Source of the DNA: Syntrophorhabdaceae bacterium PtaU1.Bin034
Lineage (GTDB): Bacteria > Desulfobacterota_G > Syntrophorhabdia > Syntrophorhabdales > WCHB1-27
DNA length: 6,767 nt
Reading direction: 5' to 3'
NCBI GenBank assembly: GCA_002067405.1
Contig: MVRP01000212.1
Span: forward strand, 1-6,767
Part shown: positions 1 through 5,901 of the stretch, one piece after another
Layout: the number at the start of each line of letters is the position of its first letter
Position numbering within the stretch: position 1 is the first letter of the stretch
The notes under the pieces: model-generated
Database searches by the model: none
Seen by the model: the letters and a program-made list of their open reading frames with translations, nothing else
What the model was told of the DNA's origin: nothing
Program-made: the position numbers and the translations under genes

Positions 1-318
1 GCGGTCCGCTCCGGCCTGCTGCGCGAGCACCCCGGGGAAATTGCCGGTCTGTTGCAGATGATGATGAGATGGGCGGACGCACAGACGCCGGATACGGTGG
101 GCAAGGCCGTGGCAGCGGTTCTGCCTGAGACCACGTTGCTCGAATTGGGAAAAGAGGTCGTGCTGCGGTCTTTAAGGAACGACCCGGTGCGTGTGGTGCC
201 CGCGTGGGCGGCCCGCGAAGACGTGGCCGCCTATCTTGCCGTGGTCTTTCCCGAGGCTGTAGGCCCGGAGGGAACACGGCTACCCCCTTCATTCTTTATG
301 GAGAAACCATGGAGATGA
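1..318 (+). CDS. ABC transporter substrate-binding protein, NitT/TauT-like (C-terminal part, 5' end outside window)
   Basis: The frame is open from the first base and ends at TGA 316-318, giving 105 residues of a C-terminus. The segment SGLLREHPGEIAGLLQMMMR followed by a helical stretch and a run like VVPAWAAREDVAAYLAVVF resembles the C-terminal lobe of periplasmic NMT1/SsuA-type solute-binding proteins, where a 'protein X, while residue Y in helix' pattern follows the ligand cleft. The strongest evidence is context: a NitT/TauT-class permease and an ATPase follow directly, and the permease start overlaps this gene by 10 nt. It would capture a small solute in the periplasm and hand it to the permease. 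The signal peptide and most ligand-contacting residues lie upstream of the window, so the substrate cannot be guessed. An accessory protein of the importer is the alternative. Confidence 0.7.
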   Translation, partial: AVRSGLLREHPGEIAGLLQMMMRWADAQTPDTVGKAVAAVLPETTLLELGKEVVLRSLRNDPVRVVPAWAAREDVAAYLAVVFPEAVGPEGTRLPPSFFMEKPWR

Positions 319-1091
319 AAAACGCACTCGCCCCTGCCGTATCGGTCCTGATGCTTGTCGCGGCAGGTTACGGCGCGACACTGGCCCTGGGCCCGGCCCT
401 TGCCCCTCCGCCCCCCGAGGTGGTGCGCACCCTCGCCGTTATCGGTATGAAAGGCGACCTCTTGAGGGAGCTTGCGATCACCGTTGCCCGGGCTATGGGA
501 GGGCTGGCCCTGGCGAACCTCTTTGGCCTTTGTCTCGGCCTTTGCGCAGGACTGATCCCTTTTTTGTCGCGTATCTGCGCACCGCTCATCACAGCACTCC
601 AGGCATGCCCGACCATTGTCTGGATATCCCTGGCCCTGGTGTGGGCGGGAACAGGATCCGCGGTTCCGGTGGCCGCAGTTTTTGCCGCTACACTGCCGCC
701 GCTTTTTGTGGGGACTGTCCAGGGGGTGCTCTCCCTCGACAAGAGGGCCCTCGCCATGAGCAGGCTTTACCGCGTGCCGTGGTCTGTCCGGCTCCGCCGC
801 CTGCTTTTGCCCGGCGTCGTCTCCTTCTGGCTCGCCGCCTTCTCCCATACCCTGGCTGCAGGCTGGAAGGTTGCGGCAATGGCCGAATTCTTCGGCAGCA
901 GCGAAGGGGTGGGAACGCGTATTTTCTGGGCTTACAGGCGGATGGATATGTCCGAGCTTTTTGCCTGGACCTTCGCCATTATCCTCCTCGGTGTCGGTCT
1001 TGAATACGCGCTGACCGTGCCGCTCCGGAAGATGGCTGCCCGTATGGGAAAGAAGTTCTCTTACCAGGAGGGTTCTTATGTTGCGTCTTAA
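309..1091 (+). CDS. ABC transporter permease, NitT/TauT/SsuC family
   Basis: This is a 260-residue inner-membrane permease, a usual length for the family. A first membrane segment lies at about residues 9-30. The BPD_transp_1 core starts near residue 50, with hydrophobic segments at about 62-84, 100-140 (containing PTIVWISLALVWAGTG, the family's typical segment), 170-192 and 217-238. The cytoplasmic coupling (EAA-type) loop is at about residues 146-170 (ALAMSRLYRVPWSVRLRRLL...LPG), and GWKVAAMAEFFGSSEGVG at 185-202 matches the family's late conserved block. ATG 309 is preferred over upstream in-frame starts because it has GGAG at 300-303 with 5 nt spacing and gives a hydrophobic N-terminus; ATG 315 would sit directly on GGAG 311-314. 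It overlaps the substrate-binding protein gene by 10 nt and the ATPase gene by 14 nt. It would form the channel of an importer for an unidentified small molecule. Confidence 0.9.
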   Translation: MEMKNALAPAVSVLMLVAAGYGATLALGPALAPPPPEVVRTLAVIGMKGDLLRELAITVARAMGGLALANLFGLCLGLCAGLIPFLSRICAPLITALQACPTIVWISLALVWAGTGSAVPVAAVFAATLPPLFVGTVQGVLSLDKRALAMSRLYRVPWSVRLRRLLLPGVVSFWLAAFSHTLAAGWKVAAMAEFFGSSEGVGTRIFWAYRRMDMSELFAWTFAIILLGVGLEYALTVPLRKMAARMGKKFSYQEGSYVAS

Positions 1092-1686
1092 GGCTGTCCG
1101 TAAAATGTCGGGGAAGCGGTGCATTATCGAACGTGCCGACCTGACGGTGGCGGTCGGCGAAATTTTCTGCCTGGCCGGACCTTCGGGCATCGGCAAGACA
1201 ACGCTCCTCGAAATAATGGCCGGTCTCCTTCGCCCGGATGCGGGAAAAGTGGTGCGGGGAGGAGAGGTTTCCCTTGCCTTTCAGGACGATGTGCTCCTTC
1301 CCTGGCTGAGCGCCAGGGGAAATATGGAATACGCCCTGTCTGCACTGCCTGAAGCGGAACGGTCCCGAAGGGCGTATCTCTGGCTCGAACGTTTCGGTCT
1401 GACCGCCGACCAGTTTCCCGGGGCCATGAGCGGCGGCATGCGAAGAAGGCTGAATCTGGCCAGGGCATTCTCCGCGGAGCGAAGCCTCCTCCTGCTCGAT
1501 GAGCCCTATGCCTTTCTCGACTCCGGCTGGCAGGGGAAAGTAACCCGGTTCATCGCCTCGGCGGCAGAGGCAGGCGTCGCCGTTGTCCTCGCAAGCCATC
1601 AATTGTCACCCCTGAGCTGTTTGGGATGCAGGATCGTAGAGATCACGGCATCGCCGGTTGTTTTGGATGACGGAAGGCCGAACTGA
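1078..1686 (+). CDS. ABC transporter ATP-binding protein, NitT/TauT/SsuB family (short)
   Basis: This 202-residue cytoplasmic ATPase would energise the adjacent permease. All nucleotide-binding motifs are present in order: Walker A GPSGIGKTT (34-42), Q-loop glutamine Q69 in FQDDVLLPW, signature SGGMR (118-122), Walker B LLLLDEP (137-143), D-loop FLD (146-148) and the switch histidine H174 in LASHQ. The start ATG 1078 has a strong AGGAGGG at 1066-1072 with 5 nt spacing. The protein is about 40-60 residues shorter than typical SsuB/TauB proteins and ends soon after the H-loop region, so the usual C-terminal helical tail is absent. All catalytic elements are kept, so it should be active. It overlaps the permease gene by 14 nt, and its TGA stop abuts the ATG of feoA. 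Family assignment rests on motifs plus the neighbouring permease. Confidence 0.92.
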   Translation: MLRLKAVRKMSGKRCIIERADLTVAVGEIFCLAGPSGIGKTTLLEIMAGLLRPDAGKVVRGGEVSLAFQDDVLLPWLSARGNMEYALSALPEAERSRRAYLWLERFGLTADQFPGAMSGGMRRRLNLARAFSAERSLLLLDEPYAFLDSGWQGKVTRFIASAAEAGVAVVLASHQLSPLSCLGCRIVEITASPVVLDDGRPN

Positions 1687-1977
1687 ATGACGATGCAGGA
1701 AAAAAGTGATGCAGGAAAAAAAGGAAAGAACGGGAAGGAGCAGAGAAGAAGCATGACCCTTGATCAACTGAAGCCCGGAAGCGAATGCCGCATCAAGGCC
1801 CTTTTCTCCCGGGACAAGCTCGGCAAACGTTTACTCGCCATGGGCATATGCCCCGGACTGCGCATACGGGTGGTCCGGAACGCCCCGCTTAAGGACCCCA
1901 TGGAAGTAGAGATAGATGACTATTTTGTCAGCCTCAGGCGGGATGAGGCGAGATGCATAGAGGTTGATCCCGCGTGA
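1687..1977 (+). CDS. feoA: FeoA family ferrous iron transport protein
   Basis: This is a small cytoplasmic SH3-like protein that acts with FeoB in ferrous iron uptake. The FeoA core is unmistakable from residue 23: MTLDQLKPGSECRI, then KRLLAMGICPGLRIRVVRNAP and a closing LRRDEARCIEV, ending at residue 96. As written it has 96 residues. The first 22 are a Lys/Gly/Glu-rich leader not expected in FeoA. An alternative start at ATG 1753 gives a standard 74-residue protein. The longer start is kept because ATG 1687 directly follows the ATPase stop codon with GGAAGG at 1672-1677, whereas ATG 1753 has only AAGGAG at 1735-1740, 12 nt away. The stop overlaps the GTG start of feoB. There is no intergenic space before feoA and hence no separate Fur-controlled promoter visible here. 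No feoC-like gene is present. Confidence 0.93.
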   Translation: MTMQEKSDAGKKGKNGKEQRRSMTLDQLKPGSECRIKALFSRDKLGKRLLAMGICPGLRIRVVRNAPLKDPMEVEIDDYFVSLRRDEARCIEVDPA

Positions 1978-4532
1978 AGAAAGATGACGAAGTCTATGTC
2001 GCCCTGGCAGGACAGCCCAATTGCGGCAAGTCAACGGTATTCAATGTCCTCACGGGGGCGCACCAGCGTGTGGCGAACTGGCCCGGGGTCACCGTCGATA
2101 AAATGAGCGGCCGCCTCTACGTCAACGGCCGCAGCATACACGTCATAGACCTCCCCGGCATCTACAACTTCGGCTCCTTCTCCACCGAGGAGCGGGTGAC
2201 CCGTGATTTCCTCCTTCAGGAAAACCCCTCCCTCGTGGTCAACGTCGTCGATGCCTCGGCCGTGCGGCAGGGCCTCCTTCTTACCCTCCAGTTAAGGGAA
2301 ATGGCAGTCCCCCTCATCGTCAACCTGAACATGATGGACTCTGCACAAAAGCGCGGCTTCACCATCGACATTACCGCCCTCGAACGCCTGCTCGGGGTCC
2401 CCGTGGTCCCCACCTCCATGAAGAAGGGACAGGGCAAGAAGGAACTGGTGAATGCCATTTCCACTGGAACGGATTTGCCCGCAACAGGCGATCCTCTATA
2501 CGTCGATTACGGCCCCATGGAGCCTTTTCTCAGGGAGATGGAAGAAAGGCTCTCCTCAGGGACAGACAAGATCTACCCCTTCCGCTGGGCTGCGGTCAAG
2601 CTCATGGAAGGCGACGACGAAGTGGAAGAGTTGGTTCGAAGAACCCACAGTGACGCCCTCCACGTGACGGCATTCGTTCAGGAATGCCGCAGGGCCTTTG
2701 AAGTACAATACGGTGAAGCGCCGGAAGCGCATATCGGCAGAAGCAGGTACCACCTTGCCGAGAGCATTGCAAGGTCCTGCGTGACACGGACCTCGGCCGG
2801 ACGCCCCCTCTCCGAGCGGATCGACCGGGTCGTCTGCAACCGTGTTATGGGACCGGTCATGCTTATCGCCGTGATGTATCTCCTCTACTACCTTTCGATC
2901 GTCCAGGGCTATAAATTGACCGCCTACACATGGCCTTTTCTCGCAACGCTCCGCAGCATGGTGGAGGTCCTCACCCCATTGCCGGGGTTCATCGAGATCC
3001 CCCTTGCCCGGTCTTTTTTTCTCTGGTTCACGGACAGCGTCAATGCGCTTTTGAACTATATCCCCCTATTCTTCATCCTTTTCGCCCTCATCGCCATTCT
3101 GGAGGACAGCGGCTACATGCCCCGCATGGCCTTTATTATGGACCGCATCCTCCATCGTTTCGGACTCCATGGGCAATCCATCCTCCCCATGGTGCTGGGC
3201 GGGATCTACGTCGGAGGATGTGCAGTGCCTGCAGTAATGGCCTGCAAGGGCATCCCCGACGAACGGTCCCGCCTGGCCACGATCCTCACCATCCCCATGC
3301 TCAACTGCCTCGCAAAGGTACCCCTTTATATCCTCCTCATCAACGCGTACTTTGCCATACATAAGGGGGTTGCCATGTTCTTTATCTCCACCGTGAGCCT
3401 CCTCCTCGTCCTCCCCATGGCAAAGGTATTGACCTTGACTGTCCTTAAGAATAAGGAGACCGCGCCCTTTGTCATGGAGATGCCGGCATATCATTTGCCG
3501 ACAATCAGGGGCGTACTGGGCAAGGCCTTGGAAAGGCTCTGGCTCTATCTGAAAAAGATCACCACCATCGTGGCGGCAGTGGCAGTGGTCATCTTTGTCC
3601 TCCTCCAGTTCCCCGGCCTTCCTGCCCACAGGATGGCCTTTTACGAGGATGAGAGAAACAGGCTCACCGGGGACTTTCTCAGGGCGGTAGAAGAAACCCC
3701 TTACCGCGACATCGTCAAGGAGAACGATCCCATGCCTCTTATCCTTTACGGGGATGCGTATAAAAAGGCGAGGATGGCGGAGGCATCCGTGAACAGGCAG
3801 TTCCAGGAGCGGAATCCCCTTTTCTTCCGTATTGTAAAGCCCCGCGACCCCGAGGCGGTAAAGGTCAATAGGGCTTTCAGGGCCCTGGTCCGGGGCAGGG
3901 AAAAGATACTCATCGATATGCGGAAGGAGCGCCTGGAGCGCAGCATGCTCGGCCGGCTCGGTAGGGGACTGGAACCGCTTACCACCTGGGCGGGCTTTGA
4001 CTGGCGGATCAATGTGGCGCTCTTGAGTGCCCTGGCTGCCAAGGAGAGTAGCGTGGCCACCCTGGGGGCTATCTATGAGCAGGACGAAAACAGGGAGGCC
4101 CTGGAGACGCGCATGGCCCATGGGACGGGCCTTACGCCGCTCCACGCCCTTGCCCTGATGCTTTTCATGGTGCTCTATCCGCCGTGCATCGCTACCGCGA
4201 TCGCGGTGAAAACCCAGACAGGGTCCGCGAGGTGGATGCTCTTTTCCCTGGGGTATCCCATGGTGTTGGGTTTTTTGTCAGCGGTGCTTGTCTTTTCTTC
4301 GGGGAAAGCCCTGGGGCTTTCGGGGATCCAGGCCATGGTCCTTTTTTATGGGTTGGCGCTGGTCCTGACGATACTTGCGGGATTTATGAGGCAAAGGGCC
4401 GGGGGCACGGAAGGGCTGAGGCCGGAGGGGCGGGACGGGGAAGAACCACGGAGCCGGGACGGACAACCGGCCCTCTCCTCCATGGGCATAACCCGAAAGG
4501 ATAGTCCGGGGGCTATGAAAGAGCCGGTCTAA
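1974..4532 (+). CDS. feoB: FeoB, GTP-dependent ferrous iron transporter
   Basis: This 852-residue inner-membrane Fe(II) transporter is longer than E. coli FeoB (about 770). It starts at GTG 1974 in a GTGA overlap with the feoA stop. The G domain has G1 GQPNCGKST (13-21; Asn16 matches the asparagine known to mediate K+ activation in other FeoBs), switch I NWPGVT with Thr40, G3 DLPG (59-62), G4 NMMD (119-122) and a G5-like PTSMKKG (146-152). A helical GDI-like region spans about 165-275. The membrane part has roughly ten hydrophobic segments from residue 289 to 804. They include the gate motif GGCAVP (414-419, Cys416), PMLNC (441-445), ALAAKESS (686-693) and YPPC (735-738). Residues about 550-655 are a charged, soluble insert, probably periplasmic by the positive-inside rule. 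A polar tail of about 47 residues follows the last segment. Metal preference is assumed from the family; a hairpin encloses its stop codon. Confidence 0.97.
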   Translation: MKKDDEVYVALAGQPNCGKSTVFNVLTGAHQRVANWPGVTVDKMSGRLYVNGRSIHVIDLPGIYNFGSFSTEERVTRDFLLQENPSLVVNVVDASAVRQGLLLTLQLREMAVPLIVNLNMMDSAQKRGFTIDITALERLLGVPVVPTSMKKGQGKKELVNAISTGTDLPATGDPLYVDYGPMEPFLREMEERLSSGTDKIYPFRWAAVKLMEGDDEVEELVRRTHSDALHVTAFVQECRRAFEVQYGEAPEAHIGRSRYHLAESIARSCVTRTSAGRPLSERIDRVVCNRVMGPVMLIAVMYLLYYLSIVQGYKLTAYTWPFLATLRSMVEVLTPLPGFIEIPLARSFFLWFTDSVNALLNYIPLFFILFALIAILEDSGYMPRMAFIMDRILHRFGLHGQSILPMVLGGIYVGGCAVPAVMACKGIPDERSRLATILTIPMLNCLAKVPLYILLINAYFAIHKGVAMFFISTVSLLLVLPMAKVLTLTVLKNKETAPFVMEMPAYHLPTIRGVLGKALERLWLYLKKITTIVAAVAVVIFVLLQFPGLPAHRMAFYEDERNRLTGDFLRAVEETPYRDIVKENDPMPLILYGDAYKKARMAEASVNRQFQERNPLFFRIVKPRDPEAVKVNRAFRALVRGREKILIDMRKERLERSMLGRLGRGLEPLTTWAGFDWRINVALLSALAAKESSVATLGAIYEQDENREALETRMAHGTGLTPLHALALMLFMVLYPPCIATAIAVKTQTGSARWMLFSLGYPMVLGFLSAVLVFSSGKALGLSGIQAMVLFYGLALVLTILAGFMRQRAGGTEGLRPEGRDGEEPRSRDGQPALSSMGITRKDSPGAMKEPV

Positions 4533-4540
4533 CGACCGGC
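4523..4540 (+). other. Perfect RNA hairpin with the feoB stop codon in its loop
   Basis: GCCGGTC at 4523-4529 is exactly complementary to GACCGGC at 4534-4540. The 4-nt loop TAAC contains the feoB stop codon TAA (4530-4532). No T-run follows (the next bases are AGGAAAATAA), so it is not an intrinsic terminator. It lies 12 nt before the Shine-Dalgarno sequence of the next gene. It could stabilise or process the mRNA between feoB and the periplasmic genes, or modulate re-initiation. The structure is seen; any role is inference. Confidence 0.55.
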
Positions 4541-4552
4541 AGGAAAATAAAT

Positions 4553-4560
4553 GAGGAGGT
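4553..4560 (+). promoter_or_regulatory. Ribosome binding site deciding the start of the NikL-like gene
   Basis: GAGGAGGT lies 5 nt upstream of ATG 4566. It overlaps the earlier in-frame ATG 4551, which would have no Shine-Dalgarno sequence of its own, so ATG 4566 is chosen as the start. Confidence 0.85.
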
Positions 4561-4565
4561 TAGCC

Positions 4566-4886
4566 ATGCATTACAAAGTCATCATCGGCATCGCGTTTCT
4601 TGGGATTCTTCTGGCGAGTCAGGCGTATGCCCATACGCCCTTGTGCTCGTGCCTTGACAACGGCGACGGTACCATTACCTGCGAAGGGGGCTTTTCAGAT
4701 GGCTCGTCGGCAGCAGGGGTAGCGATGGAGGTCCGGGACACTGCCGGAAAAACGCTGATAAAGGGCAGGATGGACAAGCTCAGCACCTTCGTGTTCAAGA
4801 AGCCCACTGCCGGCACCTACAAGGTTGTCTTCGACGCGGGCCCCGGACACGTGGTGGAGGTGGAGAGCAAGGATATTACCAAATGA
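4566..4886 (+). CDS. Small exported NikL-like carboxypeptidase-regulatory-like domain protein
   Basis: This 106-residue protein has a clear signal peptide (MHYK, then a hydrophobic run 5-18) and a likely signal peptidase I site at AYA|H (20-22|23). The mature part is a single small beta-sandwich-like domain: a segment CEGGFSDGSSAAGVAMEVRD (39-58), then GKTLIKG, FVFKKP and VVFDAGPGH (88-95). The pattern 'sdG...v.v.d..Gk.l..G...f.fkkp....v...aG.GH' resembles the soluble domain of NikL proteins, which accompany ECF-type nickel transporters and NikK/COG5266 proteins. Possible metal ligands are His23 (new N-terminus), Cys27, Cys29 and Cys39, and His95 in the GPGH motif. Here it follows feoB after 33 nt and precedes a DUF4198 gene, which suggests a periplasmic role in metal capture or transfer. 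No membrane anchor beyond the signal peptide is visible. The NikL resemblance is from pattern memory, not a search. Confidence 0.8.
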   Translation: MHYKVIIGIAFLGILLASQAYAHTPLCSCLDNGDGTITCEGGFSDGSSAAGVAMEVRDTAGKTLIKGRMDKLSTFVFKKPTAGTYKVVFDAGPGHVVEVESKDITK

Positions 4887-4904
4887 AGCGGCGCAGGACA
4901 AGAG

Positions 4905-4945
4905 GCATGCCGTGGGGTGGATGTTTACTCGCCACCGCGGTATGC
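4905..4945 (+). other. Imperfect long stem-loop in the gap before the DUF4198 gene
   Basis: Bases 4905-4915 and 4918-4920 can pair with 4932-4945, giving 14 base pairs (two of them G-U) with a 2-nt bulge (4916-4917) and an 11-nt loop. It sits in the 114-nt gap between the NikL-like and DUF4198 genes. A T5 run occurs at 4953-4957, but 7 nt after the stem and followed by G/C-containing sequence, so it is a poor intrinsic terminator at best. It could be a partial attenuator or an mRNA processing or stability element that sets different levels for the two periplasmic proteins. I recognise no known riboswitch consensus in the gap. Confidence 0.45.
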
Positions 4946-4982
4946 GGGAGGGTTTTTGCAAAGGGTAGGTTCTTATCACGAT

Positions 4983-4990
4983 GAGGAGGT
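4983..4990 (+). promoter_or_regulatory. Ribosome binding site deciding the start of the DUF4198 gene
   Basis: GAGGAGGT lies 10 nt upstream of ATG 5001. It supports that start over the upstream in-frame GTG 4917, whose extension would put about 28 polar residues before the signal peptide. Confidence 0.75.
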
Positions 4991-5000
4991 TAAGAGTACC

Positions 5001-5819
5001 ATGAGAAAAGCATTGATAGCGGTGTTATTGGCAGTTGTAGGGATTATTTTGTCAACCCAGGGGGCTCACGCATGCCACCCGTGGCTCAACGTCAACAACT
5101 ACCTGACGGATACACGGACACCCATAAGGTTCTTTATCGCCTACGGGCATAACTACCCCTTCGGCCACAGCTTCTACGACAATGAACGGATCGAAAAGCT
5201 GTACCTCGTCAACCCCAAGGGCCAGGAAGTGAAGGCGGAGCAGCGGGTTCTGGGAAAGGACAAACATTCCCAGGTGCAGTTCGAATCAACGGAAGACCTG
5301 ACGGAAGGCACGTACCTCGTCGTCATGGAAGGCAAGGGGAATTTCGGCGCCTTCACCAAAAAAGGCTATAAGCGTCAGCCAAAAAAGGAACTGAAAGGAG
5401 AAACCATCAAAGGCAACGTGACCTATTCCCAGAGCTTCTGCAAGGCTGTGGTAAATGCCGGCGGCAAGAGCGGCGGAGACAGCTACTCCAGGGTGCTGGG
5501 TCACGGTCTCGAAATAGTGCCTTTGAAGGACCCCGGTGACCTCAGGACCAACGACACGCTCCCTCTCAGGGTGCTCCACAATGGAAAACCCCTCGACGAA
5601 TCGGTGATGGTCTACGCCACCTATATGGGGTTCAGCAACAAGACGGATGTCTTTGCCTATACTGCCTGGGCCTCGTCCAAAAAGGGGATAGCGGAGATAA
5701 GGCTGCTTCAACCGGGAACGTGGATGGTGTTCACCAACCATAAGCTCCCTTATCCGGACGCGGAATCGGCAGATCAATACAGCTATCAGGCCACATTGAC
5801 GTTCGAGGTCAAGCCGTAA
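5001..5819 (+). CDS. DUF4198 (COG5266, NikK-like) periplasmic protein
   Basis: This 272-residue exported protein has a signal peptide MRKALIAV...STQGAHA (1-24) and a likely cleavage AHA|C or GAHA|C just before CHPWLNVNNY. DUF4198 hallmarks are an early HxWL-like segment (CHPWLNV), GHNYPFGH (49-56), a central LGHGLEIVPLKDP (166-178), a second-domain start LPLRVLHNGKPL (187-199) and a C-terminal SYQATLTFEV (261-270). COG5266 proteins are described as periplasmic components linked to cobalt/nickel transport (NikK), often beside ECF or TonB systems. Candidate ligands include Cys25, His26, His50, His56 and His168. It has no C-terminal membrane anchor. It sits between a NikL-like gene and a TonB receptor, downstream of feoAB, consistent with a periplasmic metal-binding or relay role. 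Whether the metal is Fe(II), Ni or Co is unknown. AHAC is not a good lipobox, so a lipoprotein is unlikely. Confidence 0.87.
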   Translation: MRKALIAVLLAVVGIILSTQGAHACHPWLNVNNYLTDTRTPIRFFIAYGHNYPFGHSFYDNERIEKLYLVNPKGQEVKAEQRVLGKDKHSQVQFESTEDLTEGTYLVVMEGKGNFGAFTKKGYKRQPKKELKGETIKGNVTYSQSFCKAVVNAGGKSGGDSYSRVLGHGLEIVPLKDPGDLRTNDTLPLRVLHNGKPLDESVMVYATYMGFSNKTDVFAYTAWASSKKGIAEIRLLQPGTWMVFTNHKLPYPDAESADQYSYQATLTFEVKP

Positions 5820-5891
5820 CGAAAGCGGTGGTTTCTGACTGAAGAGATTCGATTGAGAAGGTCGACCGGACAACTGGAGACGCTCTCGCAT

Positions 5892-5897
5892 GGAGGT
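5892..5897 (+). promoter_or_regulatory. Ribosome binding site deciding the start of the TonB receptor
   Basis: GGAGGT lies 4 nt before ATG 5902. It overlaps the earlier in-frame ATG 5890, which has no Shine-Dalgarno sequence, so 5902 is the likely start. The 82-nt gap before this gene (5820-5901) shows no convincing promoter, Fur box or terminator. Confidence 0.75.
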
Positions 5898-5901
5898 CGT
5901 G

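Noticed and set aside
204..308. Extended N-terminus for the permease
   Set aside because: The extension is Arg/Gly-rich, overlaps the substrate-binding protein gene by over 100 nt and lacks a Shine-Dalgarno; ATG 309 is better.
231..1196. Long open frame on the minus strand (321 codons) opposite the permease
   Set aside because: It is rich in His, Arg, Gly and Pro with no recognisable domain or ribosome site, and runs antisense to a clear permease and ATPase; it is a by-product of high GC content.
3066..4145. Long open frame on the minus strand (359 codons) opposite feoB
   Set aside because: It has low-complexity His/Gly/Glu-rich composition and lies antisense to conserved FeoB membrane segments; there is no sign of independent coding.
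4917..5000. GTG 4917 start for the DUF4198 protein
   Set aside because: It would place 28 polar residues before the signal peptide and ignore the GAGGAGGT site before ATG 5001.
4887..5000. Cobalamin or Ni/Co riboswitch in the intergenic gap
   Set aside because: GCCACC at 4931-4936 superficially recalls a B12-riboswitch element, but the gap is too short for a full cobalamin riboswitch and I see none of its other conserved elements or the Ni/Co riboswitch junction consensus.
5796..5825. TTGACG as a -35 promoter element for the TonB receptor
   Set aside because: There is no acceptable -10 hexamer at 16-18 nt downstream, and the match lies inside the coding end of the DUF4198 gene.
5820..5901. 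Fur box or terminator in the gap before the TonB receptor
   Set aside because: Only a short GGTCGACC palindrome is present; there is no stem plus T-run and no AT-rich Fur-like inverted repeat.
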